A stretch of 64,000 bases of DNA from Paenibacillus sp. JQZ6Y-1. Lineage in GTDB: Bacteria; Bacillota; Bacilli; Paenibacillales; Paenibacillaceae. The notes below the pieces were generated by a model. It saw only the letters and a program-made list of their open reading frames with translations, searched no databases and was not told the DNA's origin. This document shows, piece by piece, positions 37,852-47,017 of this stretch. The stretch is from assembly GCF_040719145.1 (NCBI RefSeq), contig NZ_JBFDUZ010000001.1, forward strand, positions 2,604,001 to 2,668,000, written 5' to 3'. The translations under genes were made by a program, and so were the position numbers. The stretch's first letter is position 1; each line of letters opens with the position of its first letter.

Positions 37852-40545
37852 TTACCAATTCGATCCGCCGGATGAATCTCCGCTCGTGTTATCACTGCTT
37901 GAACCACCACTGGAGCTGTTATCGGACCAGTTCGAGCCGCCACTGGAATCTCGATTACTGCTCCAATTGGAGCCACCGCTGGAACTCTCTTCACGGCGGC
38001 TGGAACTAGAAGGCGCACTCCAAAAGCCAGCGGAACTAGAAGGGCGATGATTGACTCGATGACGGTTACGCTCCAATCGAGCATTGTGTGCCTGAATACG
38101 CGCACGACGCTGCGCCTCTTTGCCTGAATGAGTAATAGACAGCAAATCATCGATCAGAGATCGAATGCGACGCAGTGGCTCATCTGCTGACTCGTAACGC
38201 CCCTCATTCATACATTCGCTGTAGCGTCCCCAATACAAGTCGTAATCATGATCATATGCCGCTCGCTGACGTCGATTCATAAATGAACGCGCTCCGCGAA
38301 GAGCATGCTTATAATCGGATGCCACAGCATTGGCACGCGAATGTAATGTATTGCGTTGTTGCAGCAAATCTCGCAGTTGTTGATCCAGATTGCGAATCAT
38401 ACTGTCGTAACTGGCTACCTGATCTGTCAGCAGCTGCAAATCCAATCGTCCATCGTCAAACAGCGATTGCAACGAAGCGCGCAGCTCTTGAATCTGATTG
38501 TACTGACTCCATAGCTGATTGCGCCGACGCCAGATCAGACCGCTGCTTTGCAGCATATCGTTCATAGAATTCCATAACTCATCCGCATGTTGAAACGATG
38601 TGCGAACATGCTGCTCCTCTTGCTGCCAGCGTTGAAAGCTTTCTCGATTGCCGCGCATGACATATTGCGATTGTTCCGCTAGCTGCTTTAGCTCATTTAA
38701 CACCTCACTAGCTTCCTCATATGCCTGACGCTCTGGACGAATCAGTACCTTGAGGTGACGAATCTGATTGTCGCCATGCTGAAGACCAGACACCATACGT
38801 CTAAATTGCTGCTTTTCCTCTTCCCATAGATAAGAGCGATACCGATTCTCTATCGCCTGCCACTCCTGTTCCAAGGATACTGTCGTACCCTTCAGATTGG
38901 ACAGCCTGCCTTCGAGTAAAGGTAATTGCTCTTCAATATGCTGCTTCCATTCGACCTGCTGCTGTACCCGCTGCACGGATTGTTCCAGCAATGTATTCAT
39001 CTCTGTCCATACGTTACGGGCAGAATGCATATCGCCGATCTCCAACCATTGTTGCAACAACGGCAATTGATTTGTTGCTTGCCGTACCGCTTCGTTGGCA
39101 TGCAGGGATGGCAGTAAGCCATGCTGCTGGATCACGCTGTCCACCTGATGACCAACCTGCTCTGCTTTATGCGCAAACTCACCCATTTGACTGTAATAAA
39201 GAGGCAAATCATGCACATCCTTGCGCAGCTCTGTACTTTTATTGGTTGCATAGCCTGTTAATTCGGCAGCTTTTAACGGCTCTTGATAACGCGAAGCTTC
39301 AGCAGCTTCCTTCCATTGACGAATAGTCGCCATACCCTCGATCAAATGATCAAGTGGAAATCCGGTTTGCTGCTGAACACGATCTAGTTGCTGTTGTAGA
39401 TCAGTGACCGTATGCTCTAGCTCCTGCAATTGATCCAATGCCTGCTTCTCGGCAGCAGCTACTTTTTGTACCTGACCGATATGAAGTTGAATCTCCTGCT
39501 CTGTTCTGTCCAGACGATTCGTTGTCTCATCCAGTAGCTGACGCAATGCATGACGCTTAAACAGCCAGTACCATGGCTTGATCAACTGTGGACGCTGCTC
39601 ATTCAGCTCGACCATGACTCGGCTTAATTGCTGATCTGCCTGACGGATCAATGATCCGCTCTCTCCTTTTGTCATATCCAAAAAAGGACGTAGCTGCTCT
39701 AATCCGCGCATCGCTGTTGTCATCAGGTCCATCGTCCGATTTTGCAATGCTGGTAGCTCGACAAAACGCGGCTTAACCATGCGATACAGCCGCTTCCCCA
39801 CCCAATACATGAAAAACAGAATCAGACCAATCAATCCGATCAACAATACCACAGCTGCGATTTTACCAAACATGGCACCGAAGCTATTCGGATCATATGA
39901 ATGTGCTGATTCTTCAGCAATCGAAGATTCTGCTGCGTTTGTAGAAGTATCGGCATGACTCGTCTTCGGTGCTGACGACGCAGCTAATGGTGCAGCAGAG
40001 CTTGCACCGGACTGATTCTTTTTGGATGCAGATGGAGCGACAGCTTGAATATCCGGCAAGCTTTTGCTATAGCTGCGAATGCCCTGCATCAGATTGGATG
40101 CACCGCCTGCATAATCGCCTTCCTTGGCATACGGAATAAAGTACCGATCAGCGATGACTTTGAGTGCTTTGGCATCGGTATCTACATATTCTCTGTCCAG
40201 CATCGCATCTGCCAACGGCGCATTGGTAAACTGAATTTGAATACGATGCTCCTGCTCGGCAATGACAAGTAAGACATCACTGCTTTTTAGCTTCCATTTT
40301 TTATATACCGCTTTGGAATATGTAGCTGGCTTCTGACCATCTAGCGTAGGAATCGTCAAAATATAAAAGTGTAGCTTATTGCCCTGTGCTTCTTGCTTTA
40401 ATTGCTTTTTGTCGGTATTACTGAACATTGCTGCATGATCCTGTACATAGCCTAGCTTGTCAGGTAGCGTGGCAGCGTGAATATGTCCGCCTGTGCAGAG
40501 TGTAACCATCAGCACGATCAGCAGACTAAGTCCCCATTTTTTCAT
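37852..40545 (-). CDS. Large TPM-domain membrane protein with coiled coil
   Basis: The 897 residues start with a signal peptide (about 1-25). A TPM domain (YgcG/TPM phosphatase fold; about 30-165) follows with the YVQDHAAMFS start and DVLLVIAEQEHRIQIQF. Then come a Ser/Ala/Thr linker and one membrane helix (about 228-250, VVLLIGLIGLILFFMYWVG). Some 570 residues rich in Gln/Glu/Leu/Arg follow, predicted long coiled coil, and a tail of Gly-Ser-Asn-Trp repeats (GGSNW). TPM domain outside and coiled coil inside is the likely topology. Function is unknown; the layout recalls the EzrA-like septation architecture, but this is only analogy. It is monocistronic. Confidence 0.8.
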   Translation of the reverse strand: MKKWGLSLLIVLMVTLCTGGHIHAATLPDKLGYVQDHAAMFSNTDKKQLKQEAQGNKLHFYILTIPTLDGQKPATYSKAVYKKWKLKSSDVLLVIAEQEHRIQIQFTNAPLADAMLDREYVDTDAKALKVIADRYFIPYAKEGDYAGGASNLMQGIRSYSKSLPDIQAVAPSASKKNQSGASSAAPLAASSAPKTSHADTSTNAAESSIAEESAHSYDPNSFGAMFGKIAAVVLLIGLIGLILFFMYWVGKRLYRMVKPRFVELPALQNRTMDLMTTAMRGLEQLRPFLDMTKGESGSLIRQADQQLSRVMVELNEQRPQLIKPWYWLFKRHALRQLLDETTNRLDRTEQEIQLHIGQVQKVAAAEKQALDQLQELEHTVTDLQQQLDRVQQQTGFPLDHLIEGMATIRQWKEAAEASRYQEPLKAAELTGYATNKSTELRKDVHDLPLYYSQMGEFAHKAEQVGHQVDSVIQQHGLLPSLHANEAVRQATNQLPLLQQWLEIGDMHSARNVWTEMNTLLEQSVQRVQQQVEWKQHIEEQLPLLEGRLSNLKGTTVSLEQEWQAIENRYRSYLWEEEKQQFRRMVSGLQHGDNQIRHLKVLIRPERQAYEEASEVLNELKQLAEQSQYVMRGNRESFQRWQQEEQHVRTSFQHADELWNSMNDMLQSSGLIWRRRNQLWSQYNQIQELRASLQSLFDDGRLDLQLLTDQVASYDSMIRNLDQQLRDLLQQRNTLHSRANAVASDYKHALRGARSFMNRRQRAAYDHDYDLYWGRYSECMNEGRYESADEPLRRIRSLIDDLLSITHSGKEAQRRARIQAHNARLERNRHRVNHRPSSSAGFWSAPSSSSRREESSSGGSNWSSNRDSSGGSNWSDNSSSGGSSSDNTSGDSSGGSNW

Positions 40546-40647
40546 ACAAACACCCCTTTTGATGACCTATAACGAGCAGAGACCGTATATTGTCTATTTT
40601 TGCAATCTCTTGCTCTTCTATACGTATAGTATCGGCATTTTGCTTCA

Positions 40648-40705
40648 AAAATGAAAGCCGCAGGGTAATCGGTACGATACCGATTACCCTGCGGCTGTTA
40701 TGCCA
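40648..40705 (-). terminator. Terminator of SDR gene
   Basis: AGCCGCAGGGTAATCGGTA (40656-40674) pairs perfectly with 40678-40696 around a 3-nt loop, a 19-bp stem; TTTCATTTTT follows on the minus strand. Confidence 0.88.
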
Positions 40706-40723
40706 TATGCTATATGCTGGTGT

Positions 40724-41371
40724 TTACAGAGATTTCAACGCGTCCGCAATAGGGGTAGAGCCGGAAATGACATCATAGCCTTTGCGATACGTTTGTTTGT
40801 TGTCGATCAACTGTGCAATTAGCTCAGCAACATCCGCACGCGGAATGCTACCGCCTTCGCTCAGCTGTTCGCCAATTTCGATATTGCCTGTGCCTTCGTC
40901 ATTTAGTAAACCGCCCGGACGCACGATGGTATAATTCAGTGAACTAGCTTCCAGCATACGGTCGGCATAGTGCTTGGCAACATAATACGGCTTAATGGAA
41001 TCCGACCATTTGGTACGATCGTAAGAGAACATCGCGCTGACTAGCACAAAACGCGAAATGCCTTCCTGCTCTGCTGCTTCCATACTTTTCACTGCGCCAT
41101 CCAGATCGATCAGTAGCGTTTTATCCTCGCCAGTACTACCGCCGGAGCCTGCTGCGAATACGACAGCATCCGCGCCCCGAATGACCTCGGCTAGATGATC
41201 GACAGTGCCTTCCAGATCAGCCAGTGCCGTTTTCGCACCAAATTGCTCTAATGCTTCCGCTTGCTCTGGCTTGCGGATCACTGCTGTCACCTGATGTTCG
41301 GTATGAGAAGCAAGTCGCTCGGTCAGCAACTTGCCAATTTGTCCATTTGCTCCGATGATTGTAATATTCAT
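40724..41371 (-). CDS. NAD(P)-binding atypical SDR (YhfK-like)
   Basis: The 215 residues form one Rossmann domain of the NAD(P)H-binding/NmrA-like atypical short-chain dehydrogenase group. It has IIGANGQIGKLL for the dinucleotide, DAVVFAAGSGGSTGEDKT, FVLVSAMFS and YTIVRPGGLLNDEGTG, and ends at KSL. Reaction is unknown. The ATG at 41369-41371 has GGAGGAG upstream; the longer ORF is not supported. It lies 123 nt downstream of hxlR on the same strand and might be co-transcribed with it, or controlled by the related redox-sensing regulator. Confidence 0.88.
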   Translation of the reverse strand: MNITIIGANGQIGKLLTERLASHTEHQVTAVIRKPEQAEALEQFGAKTALADLEGTVDHLAEVIRGADAVVFAAGSGGSTGEDKTLLIDLDGAVKSMEAAEQEGISRFVLVSAMFSYDRTKWSDSIKPYYVAKHYADRMLEASSLNYTIVRPGGLLNDEGTGNIEIGEQLSEGGSIPRADVAELIAQLIDNKQTYRKGYDVISGSTPIADALKSL

Positions 41372-41494
41372 GATGAATCTCCTCCTGTGTGCGAATATAC
41401 GGTAAAGGCCTGCAAATGAGTGCATCATTCAGGCTCCCTTACATGTATACCCGCAAATCGAGGTTCTTCTATCATCCTATTGTACAATTGTCTT

Positions 41495-41854
41495 TTAGTT
41501 CCACATCGCTGGCTTGATTTCTACTGGTTCAATTTCGGCTACTTTCATATAATTCTGCCCCCAGCTGTACATCGCATCCAGAATCGGCATCAGGCTCTCG
41601 CCAATCTCGGTCAATGAATATTCTACTTTGGGCGGAACCACAGGGTACACTTCGCGGTGAATGATCAGATCTTCCTCCAGCTCACGTAATTGGCTAACCA
41701 GCATACGCTGCGTAATACCCGGAATGAGCGATTTTAGTTCGCCAAAGCGCTTCGTGCCTGTTTTGCCCAAATGCCATAAAATCAGCATCTTCCATTTGCC
41801 ACCAATGACTGAAAGTGTCAATTCCTTTTCGCAATTAAATATCCGTTCACGCAT
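41495..41854 (-). CDS. hxlR: Transcriptional activator HxlR
   Basis: It is the formaldehyde-responsive activator of the ribulose monophosphate genes hxlAB. The 119 residues follow B. subtilis HxlR closely: [26 protein letters not shown] with Cys8 as the likely formaldehyde-reactive cysteine, [64 protein letters not shown]. It is divergent from hxlAB with a 320-bp gap that holds the target promoter. GGAGGAATG precedes the ATG. Confidence 0.92.
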   Translation of the reverse strand: MRERIFNCEKELTLSVIGGKWKMLILWHLGKTGTKRFGELKSLIPGITQRMLVSQLRELEEDLIIHREVYPVVPPKVEYSLTEIGESLMPILDAMYSWGQNYMKVAEIEPVEIKPAMWN

Positions 41855-41994
41855 CTATTCATTCCTCCATTGATTTTCCACAAAATGAGTAATTATATCG
41901 TTCTGCATGGATTTTATTTCTTATCCATCGCCTTGTATCATCTGCCGTAAGCCGCGTCATTCCTCATAGTATACTTTTAGGCACTATGTAAAGA

Positions 41995-42036
41995 AAAAGT
42001 GCGTACTTACAAAAGTCACAATGTTTACTTTATACT
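41995..42036 (+). promoter_or_regulatory. hxlAB promoter with activator-type upstream dyad
   Basis: A good -10 TATACT (42031-42036) lacks a -35 (TACAAA at 17 bp), which fits activator dependence. Upstream, AAGT-GCGT-ACTT (41997-42008) is a dyad, and related ACTT elements repeat; these may be HxlR sites. Confidence 0.5.
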
Positions 42037-42174
42037 AGCACTACAGCGAACGCAACCGTTCCTCGCCGAGTGCGATGAACATTTTATAGCAATTTGCTTA
42101 AAAACCCATTGTTCGCATCGTAATAATCAATTATATAATCCGCAGCGGCGGACAATTACAGGAGGAATTATACT

Positions 42175-42807
42175 ATGGAACTGCAACTCGCATTGGACTT
42201 AGTCAACATCCCTGAAGGCATCGCACTGGTTAAAGAAGTGGAGCCTTTTATCGATATCGTAGAAATTGGTACACCTATCGTTATTAACGAAGGACTGCAT
42301 GCAGTCAAAGCTATGAAAGAAGCGTTCCCGAACCTGAAAGTACTAGCTGACCTGAAAATTATGGATGCTGGTGGTTATGAAATCATGAAAGCTTCTGAAG
42401 CAGGCGCAGACATCATCACTGTACTGGGTGCAAGTAATGACCTGACCATCAAAGGCTGTGTCGATGAAGCGAAAAAACAAGGACGCAAAGTATTGGTCGA
42501 TATGATCAATGTAAAAGACATCGCTTCCCGTGCCAAAGAACTGGACGAGCTGGGCGTAGATTACATCTGTGTACACACTGGTTATGACGGTCAAGCAGCG
42601 GGTCAAAGCCCATTCGCTGATCTGGCAACAATCAAAAGCGTTGTGAAACAAGCAAAAACAGCTGTAGCTGGTGGCATCAAGCTGGATACACTGCCAGAAG
42701 TAATCAAAGCCAACCCGGATCTGGTTATCGTAGGTGGCGGTATCACTAGCCAGGACGACAAAGCAGCAACAGCTTCCCAATTCCGCGATCTGATCGCACA
42801 GGCGTAA
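42175..42807 (+). CDS. hxlA: 3-hexulose-6-phosphate synthase
   Basis: It condenses formaldehyde with ribulose 5-phosphate. The 210-residue OMP-decarboxylase-like barrel has QLALDLVNIPEGIALV, EIGTPIVINEG, VLADLKIMDAGGYE (catalytic Asp/Lys/Asp), VHTGYDGQAAGQSP and AVAGGIKLDTLPE. Length equals the family. AGGAGG lies 9 nt before the ATG. It forms an operon with hxlB (4 nt gap) and should be activated by HxlR under formaldehyde stress. Confidence 0.95.
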   Translation: MELQLALDLVNIPEGIALVKEVEPFIDIVEIGTPIVINEGLHAVKAMKEAFPNLKVLADLKIMDAGGYEIMKASEAGADIITVLGASNDLTIKGCVDEAKKQGRKVLVDMINVKDIASRAKELDELGVDYICVHTGYDGQAAGQSPFADLATIKSVVKQAKTAVAGGIKLDTLPEVIKANPDLVIVGGGITSQDDKAATASQFRDLIAQA

Positions 42808-42811
42808 GTAC

Positions 42812-43384
42812 ATGAGTACGACACCTGACATTTCGCTGCATTTCCGTACGGTGCTCCGCGAATTGGAAGGCACACTGGCAGCCATTCCTGCGGAACAGGT
42901 GGAGCAGTTAGCACAGCGTATTCTAAGCGCACGCAAAATCTTTACCGCAGGCGCAGGACGTTCTGGTCTGATGGCAAAAGCGCTAGCGATGCGACTCATG
43001 CAGCTTGGTCTAGACGCTTATGTCGTTGGTGAAACGGTGACTCCACGTGCTGGTGAAGGCGATCTGTTGATCATCTCCTCCGGCTCTGGGGAAACACAAG
43101 GCTTAAAAATTATGGCGGACAAAGCAGTACAAGCAGGAGTTGCACTGGCGGCAGTGACGATTTTCCCAGATTCCTATATTGGGCAAAAAGCGTCCCTCGT
43201 TGTACAAGTTCCGGGTTCGCCCAAAGACCCTGCGGATAAAGGTAGCTTTGAAACCGTACAGCCAATGGGTTCGCTATTTGAGCAAACGATCCTGCTGCTG
43301 TTTGATAGCCTGATGCTGCATCTGATGAGCCAAAAGGGCGGCGATACCGCAGCCATGTTCGGCAATCATGCAAATTTGGAGTAG
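42812..43384 (+). CDS. hxlB: 6-phospho-3-hexuloisomerase
   Basis: It isomerises hexulose 6-phosphate to fructose 6-phosphate, completing formaldehyde fixation. The 190-residue SIS domain has AGAGRSGLMAKALAMRLMQLG, LLIISSGSGETQGLKIMADKA and PMGSLFEQTILLLFDSLMLHLM. It follows hxlA by 4 nt and is followed by a terminator at 43440-43482. Confidence 0.95.
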   Translation: MSTTPDISLHFRTVLRELEGTLAAIPAEQVEQLAQRILSARKIFTAGAGRSGLMAKALAMRLMQLGLDAYVVGETVTPRAGEGDLLIISSGSGETQGLKIMADKAVQAGVALAAVTIFPDSYIGQKASLVVQVPGSPKDPADKGSFETVQPMGSLFEQTILLLFDSLMLHLMSQKGGDTAAMFGNHANLE

Positions 43385-43437
43385 TCTACGCAAATGGTAT
43401 TGGTTGTAGTTATACCTTTTATATGGTCTTACATGAT

Positions 43438-43486
43438 ACAATCCCCGAACAGTCACGGCGCAGTGGCTGATTCGGGGATTTTGTAT
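43438..43486 (+). terminator. hxlAB terminator
   Basis: AATCCCCGAA and TTCGGGGATT pair, with an inner AGTCAC/GTGGCT helix, followed by TTGT. The remaining gap to 43775 shows no feature I recognise. Confidence 0.7.
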
Positions 43487-43775
43487 ATCGTTCTCTTATT
43501 CCAAATAGTCGCGCATTCGTATTGTCGCTATTGCATAACAGGGTGCAGCATGTGTATACAGGCATTCAAACGAACCGATCGCGATGATCGTAGCAAGTCC
43601 TTTCAGTACATATAGCCTTTGAGTTTTTATGCAATATGTACTATACTATTAGTTACGACATCAAAGTAACATAGTATTAAAAAGTAACAAAATGAATAGG
43701 TCCATATCCTTCTGCATGATCTAGATAATCTATCCTTTGTACCCTAATGTCGGTTGCTATGGGCAATCTATTTTG

Positions 43776-43806
43776 TTGATAGCTGCTGAAGAATGCTTGA
43801 TATAAT
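43776..43806 (+). promoter_or_regulatory. Promoter of LLM oxidoreductase
   Basis: An extended -10, TGATATAAT (TATAAT at 43801-43806), has TTGATA 19 bp upstream. Confidence 0.5.
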
Positions 43807-43856
43807 GATGTAATTGCTTGCATAAACATCTATTCTGAACGAATGAGGTGATCTCT

Positions 43857-44888
43857 ATGTTAAAACTGGGAATTCTGGACCAGAGTCATATTAATGAAGG
43901 TCAAAATGCGTCTGATGCCTTGAACAATACACTTCAACTGGCACAGGCAGCAGATACATTGGGATATTCGCGATATTGGATGTCTGAGCATCACGCGTTT
44001 CCAAGTTTGGCGCATTCTAGTCCAGAGATTATGATTGCGCATATTGCTTCGCATACGTCACGGATTCGCGTCGGCTCCGGCGGTATTATGCTGCCTCATT
44101 ATAGCGCTTATAAAGTAGCAGAGAATTTCCGTTTGTTAGAGGCATTGTATCCGAATCGTATCGATCTGGGCGTAGGACGTGCTCCGGGTGGTACACCACT
44201 CGTCAATCGTGCGTTGCAAGAAGGGAAATTCCCATCGATGCACGCAGCAGATCGGTATCCACAGCAAATCGTCGATCTGATCAGCTATTTGAACGATGCG
44301 ACACCGTCAGATCATCGTTTTGCTGGTTTGACTGCGCAACCGAGTATTGATCATATGCCTGAATTATGGCTGCTTGGCTCTAGCGGTGGCACAGCCGATC
44401 TAGCTGCGATGACAGGCGCATCATATGCCTTTGCTCAATTTTTTGGTATGACCGGTGGTGAAGATGCAGTAGCGCATTACAAGGAGCATTTCCAACCATC
44501 TGTTATGTCGCCTACTCCCAAATCACTGGCTGCGATTACTGTTGCCTGTGCAGATACAGAGGAAGAAGCTGAATACCTGATGCGCAGCAATGATTTGTAT
44601 TTTATCGCATTGCGTGAGAATCGACCGCTTCCTTACTTGCCTTCGGCAAAAACGGCAGCAGATTACCACTATAACAGTACAGAGCTTGCCCATATTCAGG
44701 ATACCCGTCGCTTCCGCGTCGTTGGTACGCCAGATCAGGTCAAGGAAAAACTGCTTCAGTTCGCCGCTGATTATCAGACAGATGAATTGCTGATCGTCTC
44801 TGCTATTCATGACAATCAAGCACGCATTCGTTCATATGAACTGCTGGCGGAAGCTTTTGAATTGCGTACCCCTGAACCACAGCGTTAA
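43857..44888 (+). CDS. LLM-class flavin-dependent oxidoreductase
   Basis: The 343 residues form a luciferase-like TIM barrel: LKLGILDQSHINEGQNASDAL at the N-terminus, WMSEHHAFPSLAHSSPEIMIAHIASHT, RVGSGGIMLPHYSAYKVAENFRLLEALYPNRIDLGVGRAPG, and WLLGSSGGTADLAA. It belongs to the single-component bacterial-luciferase-like group (YwcH-like) that uses FMN; substrate unknown. The ATG at 43857 has GAGG 8 nt upstream; a GTG nine bases earlier is less well spaced. It is monocistronic. Confidence 0.9.
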   Translation: MLKLGILDQSHINEGQNASDALNNTLQLAQAADTLGYSRYWMSEHHAFPSLAHSSPEIMIAHIASHTSRIRVGSGGIMLPHYSAYKVAENFRLLEALYPNRIDLGVGRAPGGTPLVNRALQEGKFPSMHAADRYPQQIVDLISYLNDATPSDHRFAGLTAQPSIDHMPELWLLGSSGGTADLAAMTGASYAFAQFFGMTGGEDAVAHYKEHFQPSVMSPTPKSLAAITVACADTEEEAEYLMRSNDLYFIALRENRPLPYLPSAKTAADYHYNSTELAHIQDTRRFRVVGTPDQVKEKLLQFAADYQTDELLIVSAIHDNQARIRSYELLAEAFELRTPEPQR

Positions 44889-44895
44889 ACCATAG

Positions 44896-44936
44896 CAAAA
44901 AAGCAGCGAATCCTGCGATCTCGCTGCTTTTTTTAC
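44896..44936. terminator. Bidirectional terminator
   Basis: AAAAAAGCAGCGA pairs with TCGCTGCTTTTTT (44897-44934), between convergent LLM and kptA genes. Confidence 0.87.
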
Positions 44937-44939
44937 TGA

Positions 44940-45494
44940 TTACAACTGCGCAACGGAAATGCAATCCGCTGGAATATGCTCCGTCAGCCACACCTGATGC
45001 CCTGCATCGTAGAATAGTACGCCCTGCTGTGCAGCACGTACCGTATCAATATGCAGCAGCAATAGTTTACCCTTACGACGTCCAGCCAGTTCTGCAAAAT
45101 GTGTATCAGCGGACAAATGTACATACTGCCGCCCCATCGGCTTCAAGCCTTCCTTTTCAATTCTTGGATATACGGACTCTGCTGTACCGTGATATAACAG
45201 AGCAGGCGGTTGTGCTACTGGATAATGAATCTCCGGTTTGCTATGTCCATAGCGTGCTCGAATGCGATCACCCACAATCTCAAACCGTTGCTTCTCCGAA
45301 TTCGCGACCACCTGTCGCACATCCTCTTCGCTGACGAACGCCCACCCTCTTTGCTCGGATAAAATATGACTTAACTCGGCAAGTGGGCAGGAAGCGTCTT
45401 CTGGATCAAGCACTAAACCGTATTCTCCGGGATTGTGACGTAGCATATAGCTCATTTGTTTACTGAGCTGCTTTTCTTGCGATGCGTTTAGCAT
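44940..45494 (-). CDS. kptA: RNA 2'-phosphotransferase Tpt1/KptA
   Basis: It transfers an RNA 2'-phosphate to NAD+, forming ADP-ribose 1'',2''-cyclic phosphate. The 184 residues match the family length: LSKQMSYMLRHNPGEYGLVLDPE with the conserved Arg-His, an RIRARYGHS segment, PALLYHGTAE, and MGRQYVHLSADTHFAELAGRRKG; a Tpt1 catalytic Arg-His-Arg-Arg set can be traced. Bacteria have no yeast-type tRNA splicing, so its substrate is unclear. No ligase or other RNA repair gene is adjacent. Confidence 0.92.
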   Translation of the reverse strand: MLNASQEKQLSKQMSYMLRHNPGEYGLVLDPEDASCPLAELSHILSEQRGWAFVSEEDVRQVVANSEKQRFEIVGDRIRARYGHSKPEIHYPVAQPPALLYHGTAESVYPRIEKEGLKPMGRQYVHLSADTHFAELAGRRKGKLLLLHIDTVRAAQQGVLFYDAGHQVWLTEHIPADCISVAQL

Positions 45495-45592
45495 GATTGA
45501 TTCCTTCTTTCATGAGTATATGAATTTGCAATTTGAAATGTTACGATACATAGATCGTAGAAAAAGAAAATTTCAGAAACAGGAGAGAAACC

Positions 45593-46798
45593 ATGCAAAA
45601 AATGGAAACTACAGAACCAATCACGAATCAAAGTGGTCGCTTTCCGATCGCTCTATTCTGCCTGACCGCTGGCGCTTTTGCCATCGGGATGACTGAGTTT
45701 GTCATTATGGGATTGTTACCCAACGTGGCAGAAGACCTGAATGTCACCATCCCACAAGCAGGACAGCTTATTACCGGTTACGCGCTTGGCGTCGCTGTTG
45801 GTGCACCAATTCTCACAATCGCTACAAATAGGATCGCGCAGAAGCAATTGCTGTGTCTGCTCATGCTCATCTTCATCGTCGGCAATCTGGTTGCCGCTCT
45901 TGCTCCTAACTATGAGCTGTTAATGGGTTCCAGACTAGTGACCGCCCTTGCGCATGGTACATTCCTTGGAACAGGCTCTCTCATTGCTGCAAGGCTGGTA
46001 CGACCGGATAAACGAGCGGGCGCCGTATCCATGGTACTCGCTGGATTGACCATCGCGAATATTATCGGAGTGCCTTTTGGTACACTGATTGGTCAACAGC
46101 TTGGCTGGCGTGCTTCGTTTGGTGCGATTACGATTATGGGCGTGATTTCGTTAATCGGCATCATTTTGTTAATTCCCAAAATTCAGCAAACCGAGCAGCC
46201 TCGTCTGAGTAAGGAAGTCAGCAGTTTGTTTCAGCCACAGGTGCTGCTTATTCTCGCCACGGGTGCCTTTGGTTGCTGTAGTATGTTCACCGTCTTTACG
46301 TATATTACGCCACTTCTGACCGATGTAACCGGATTTCAGGAAAGTAATGTAACTTGGATTCTGGTCATGTATGGTGTTGGGGTGACACTGGGTAATATTC
46401 TCGGCGGTCGTCTGGCAGATTGGAAACTGATGCCTTCCGTTATTACCATCTTCGCTATCCTATCAGCGCTGCTGATGATTCTGTCTGGTGTGCTGCATAT
46501 TCCGGCGCTCGCCCTGATCTTTATTTTCCTGTGGGGTATGGCTGCGTTTGGCATTATGCCAGGCATTCAGCTACGCATTATGAATCTGGCGCATGAAGCA
46601 CCTCGTCTGGCGGCAACATCCAGTCACTCTGCGCTGAATCTGGGTAATGCAGCAGGTGCTTTTCTCGGCGGTGTTGTTATTACACATCTCGGTCTCGTAT
46701 ATGTACCACTGATCGGCGGATTGATTGCTGCCGTCGGTGTTGCTGGAGCCTTATTAAGCTATTATATGGTAGAAAAAAAGCAACAACGCAACGCGTAG
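45593..46798 (+). CDS. MFS transporter, DHA1 family
   Basis: A 401-residue, 12-helix major facilitator protein resembling AraJ/YdhL-type drug or purine efflux proteins. It has TEFVIMGLLPNVAEDLNVTIPQAGQLITGYALGVAVGAP in helices 1-2, the loop 2-3 region TNRIAQKQLL, the motif in helix 5 (VLAGLTIANIIGVPFGTLIGQQLGWR), and a short cytoplasmic loop near residue 200. GGAGAG precedes the ATG by 7 nt. Substrate cannot be deduced. Confidence 0.9.
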   Translation: MQKMETTEPITNQSGRFPIALFCLTAGAFAIGMTEFVIMGLLPNVAEDLNVTIPQAGQLITGYALGVAVGAPILTIATNRIAQKQLLCLLMLIFIVGNLVAALAPNYELLMGSRLVTALAHGTFLGTGSLIAARLVRPDKRAGAVSMVLAGLTIANIIGVPFGTLIGQQLGWRASFGAITIMGVISLIGIILLIPKIQQTEQPRLSKEVSSLFQPQVLLILATGAFGCCSMFTVFTYITPLLTDVTGFQESNVTWILVMYGVGVTLGNILGGRLADWKLMPSVITIFAILSALLMILSGVLHIPALALIFIFLWGMAAFGIMPGIQLRIMNLAHEAPRLAATSSHSALNLGNAAGAFLGGVVITHLGLVYVPLIGGLIAAVGVAGALLSYYMVEKKQQRNA

Positions 46799-46830
46799 TG
46801 TGATTGTCTACCGCATTGTATTATCAGTAA

Positions 46831-46887
46831 ATAAAAGAAAGGGCGCGCTGTGCGGATGATGGTCCGTACAGCGCGCCCTTTCCTGTT
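46831..46887. terminator. Bidirectional terminator
   Basis: GAAAGGGCGCGCTGT (46837-46851) pairs perfectly with ACAGCGCGCCCTTTC (46868-46882), with an inner CGGA/TCCG helix, between convergent MFS and yitT genes. Confidence 0.82.
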
Positions 46888-47017
46888 GCAGACTTGGCTG
46901 CTCAGTTGTCTGTGTATCACGATTACCATAATGACAAGTAACAGTCATCGTAACCCGTCGGTACAATGAGAATCTAGGTAGCGGATGGCGATTCGCCATC
47001 ATCAGCTTATCCATCGA

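Noticed and set aside
37852-38040. Tandem repeats resembling a CRISPR or satellite
   Set aside because: They are codons of the Gly-Ser-Asn-Trp tail of the TPM protein, irregular and without spacers.
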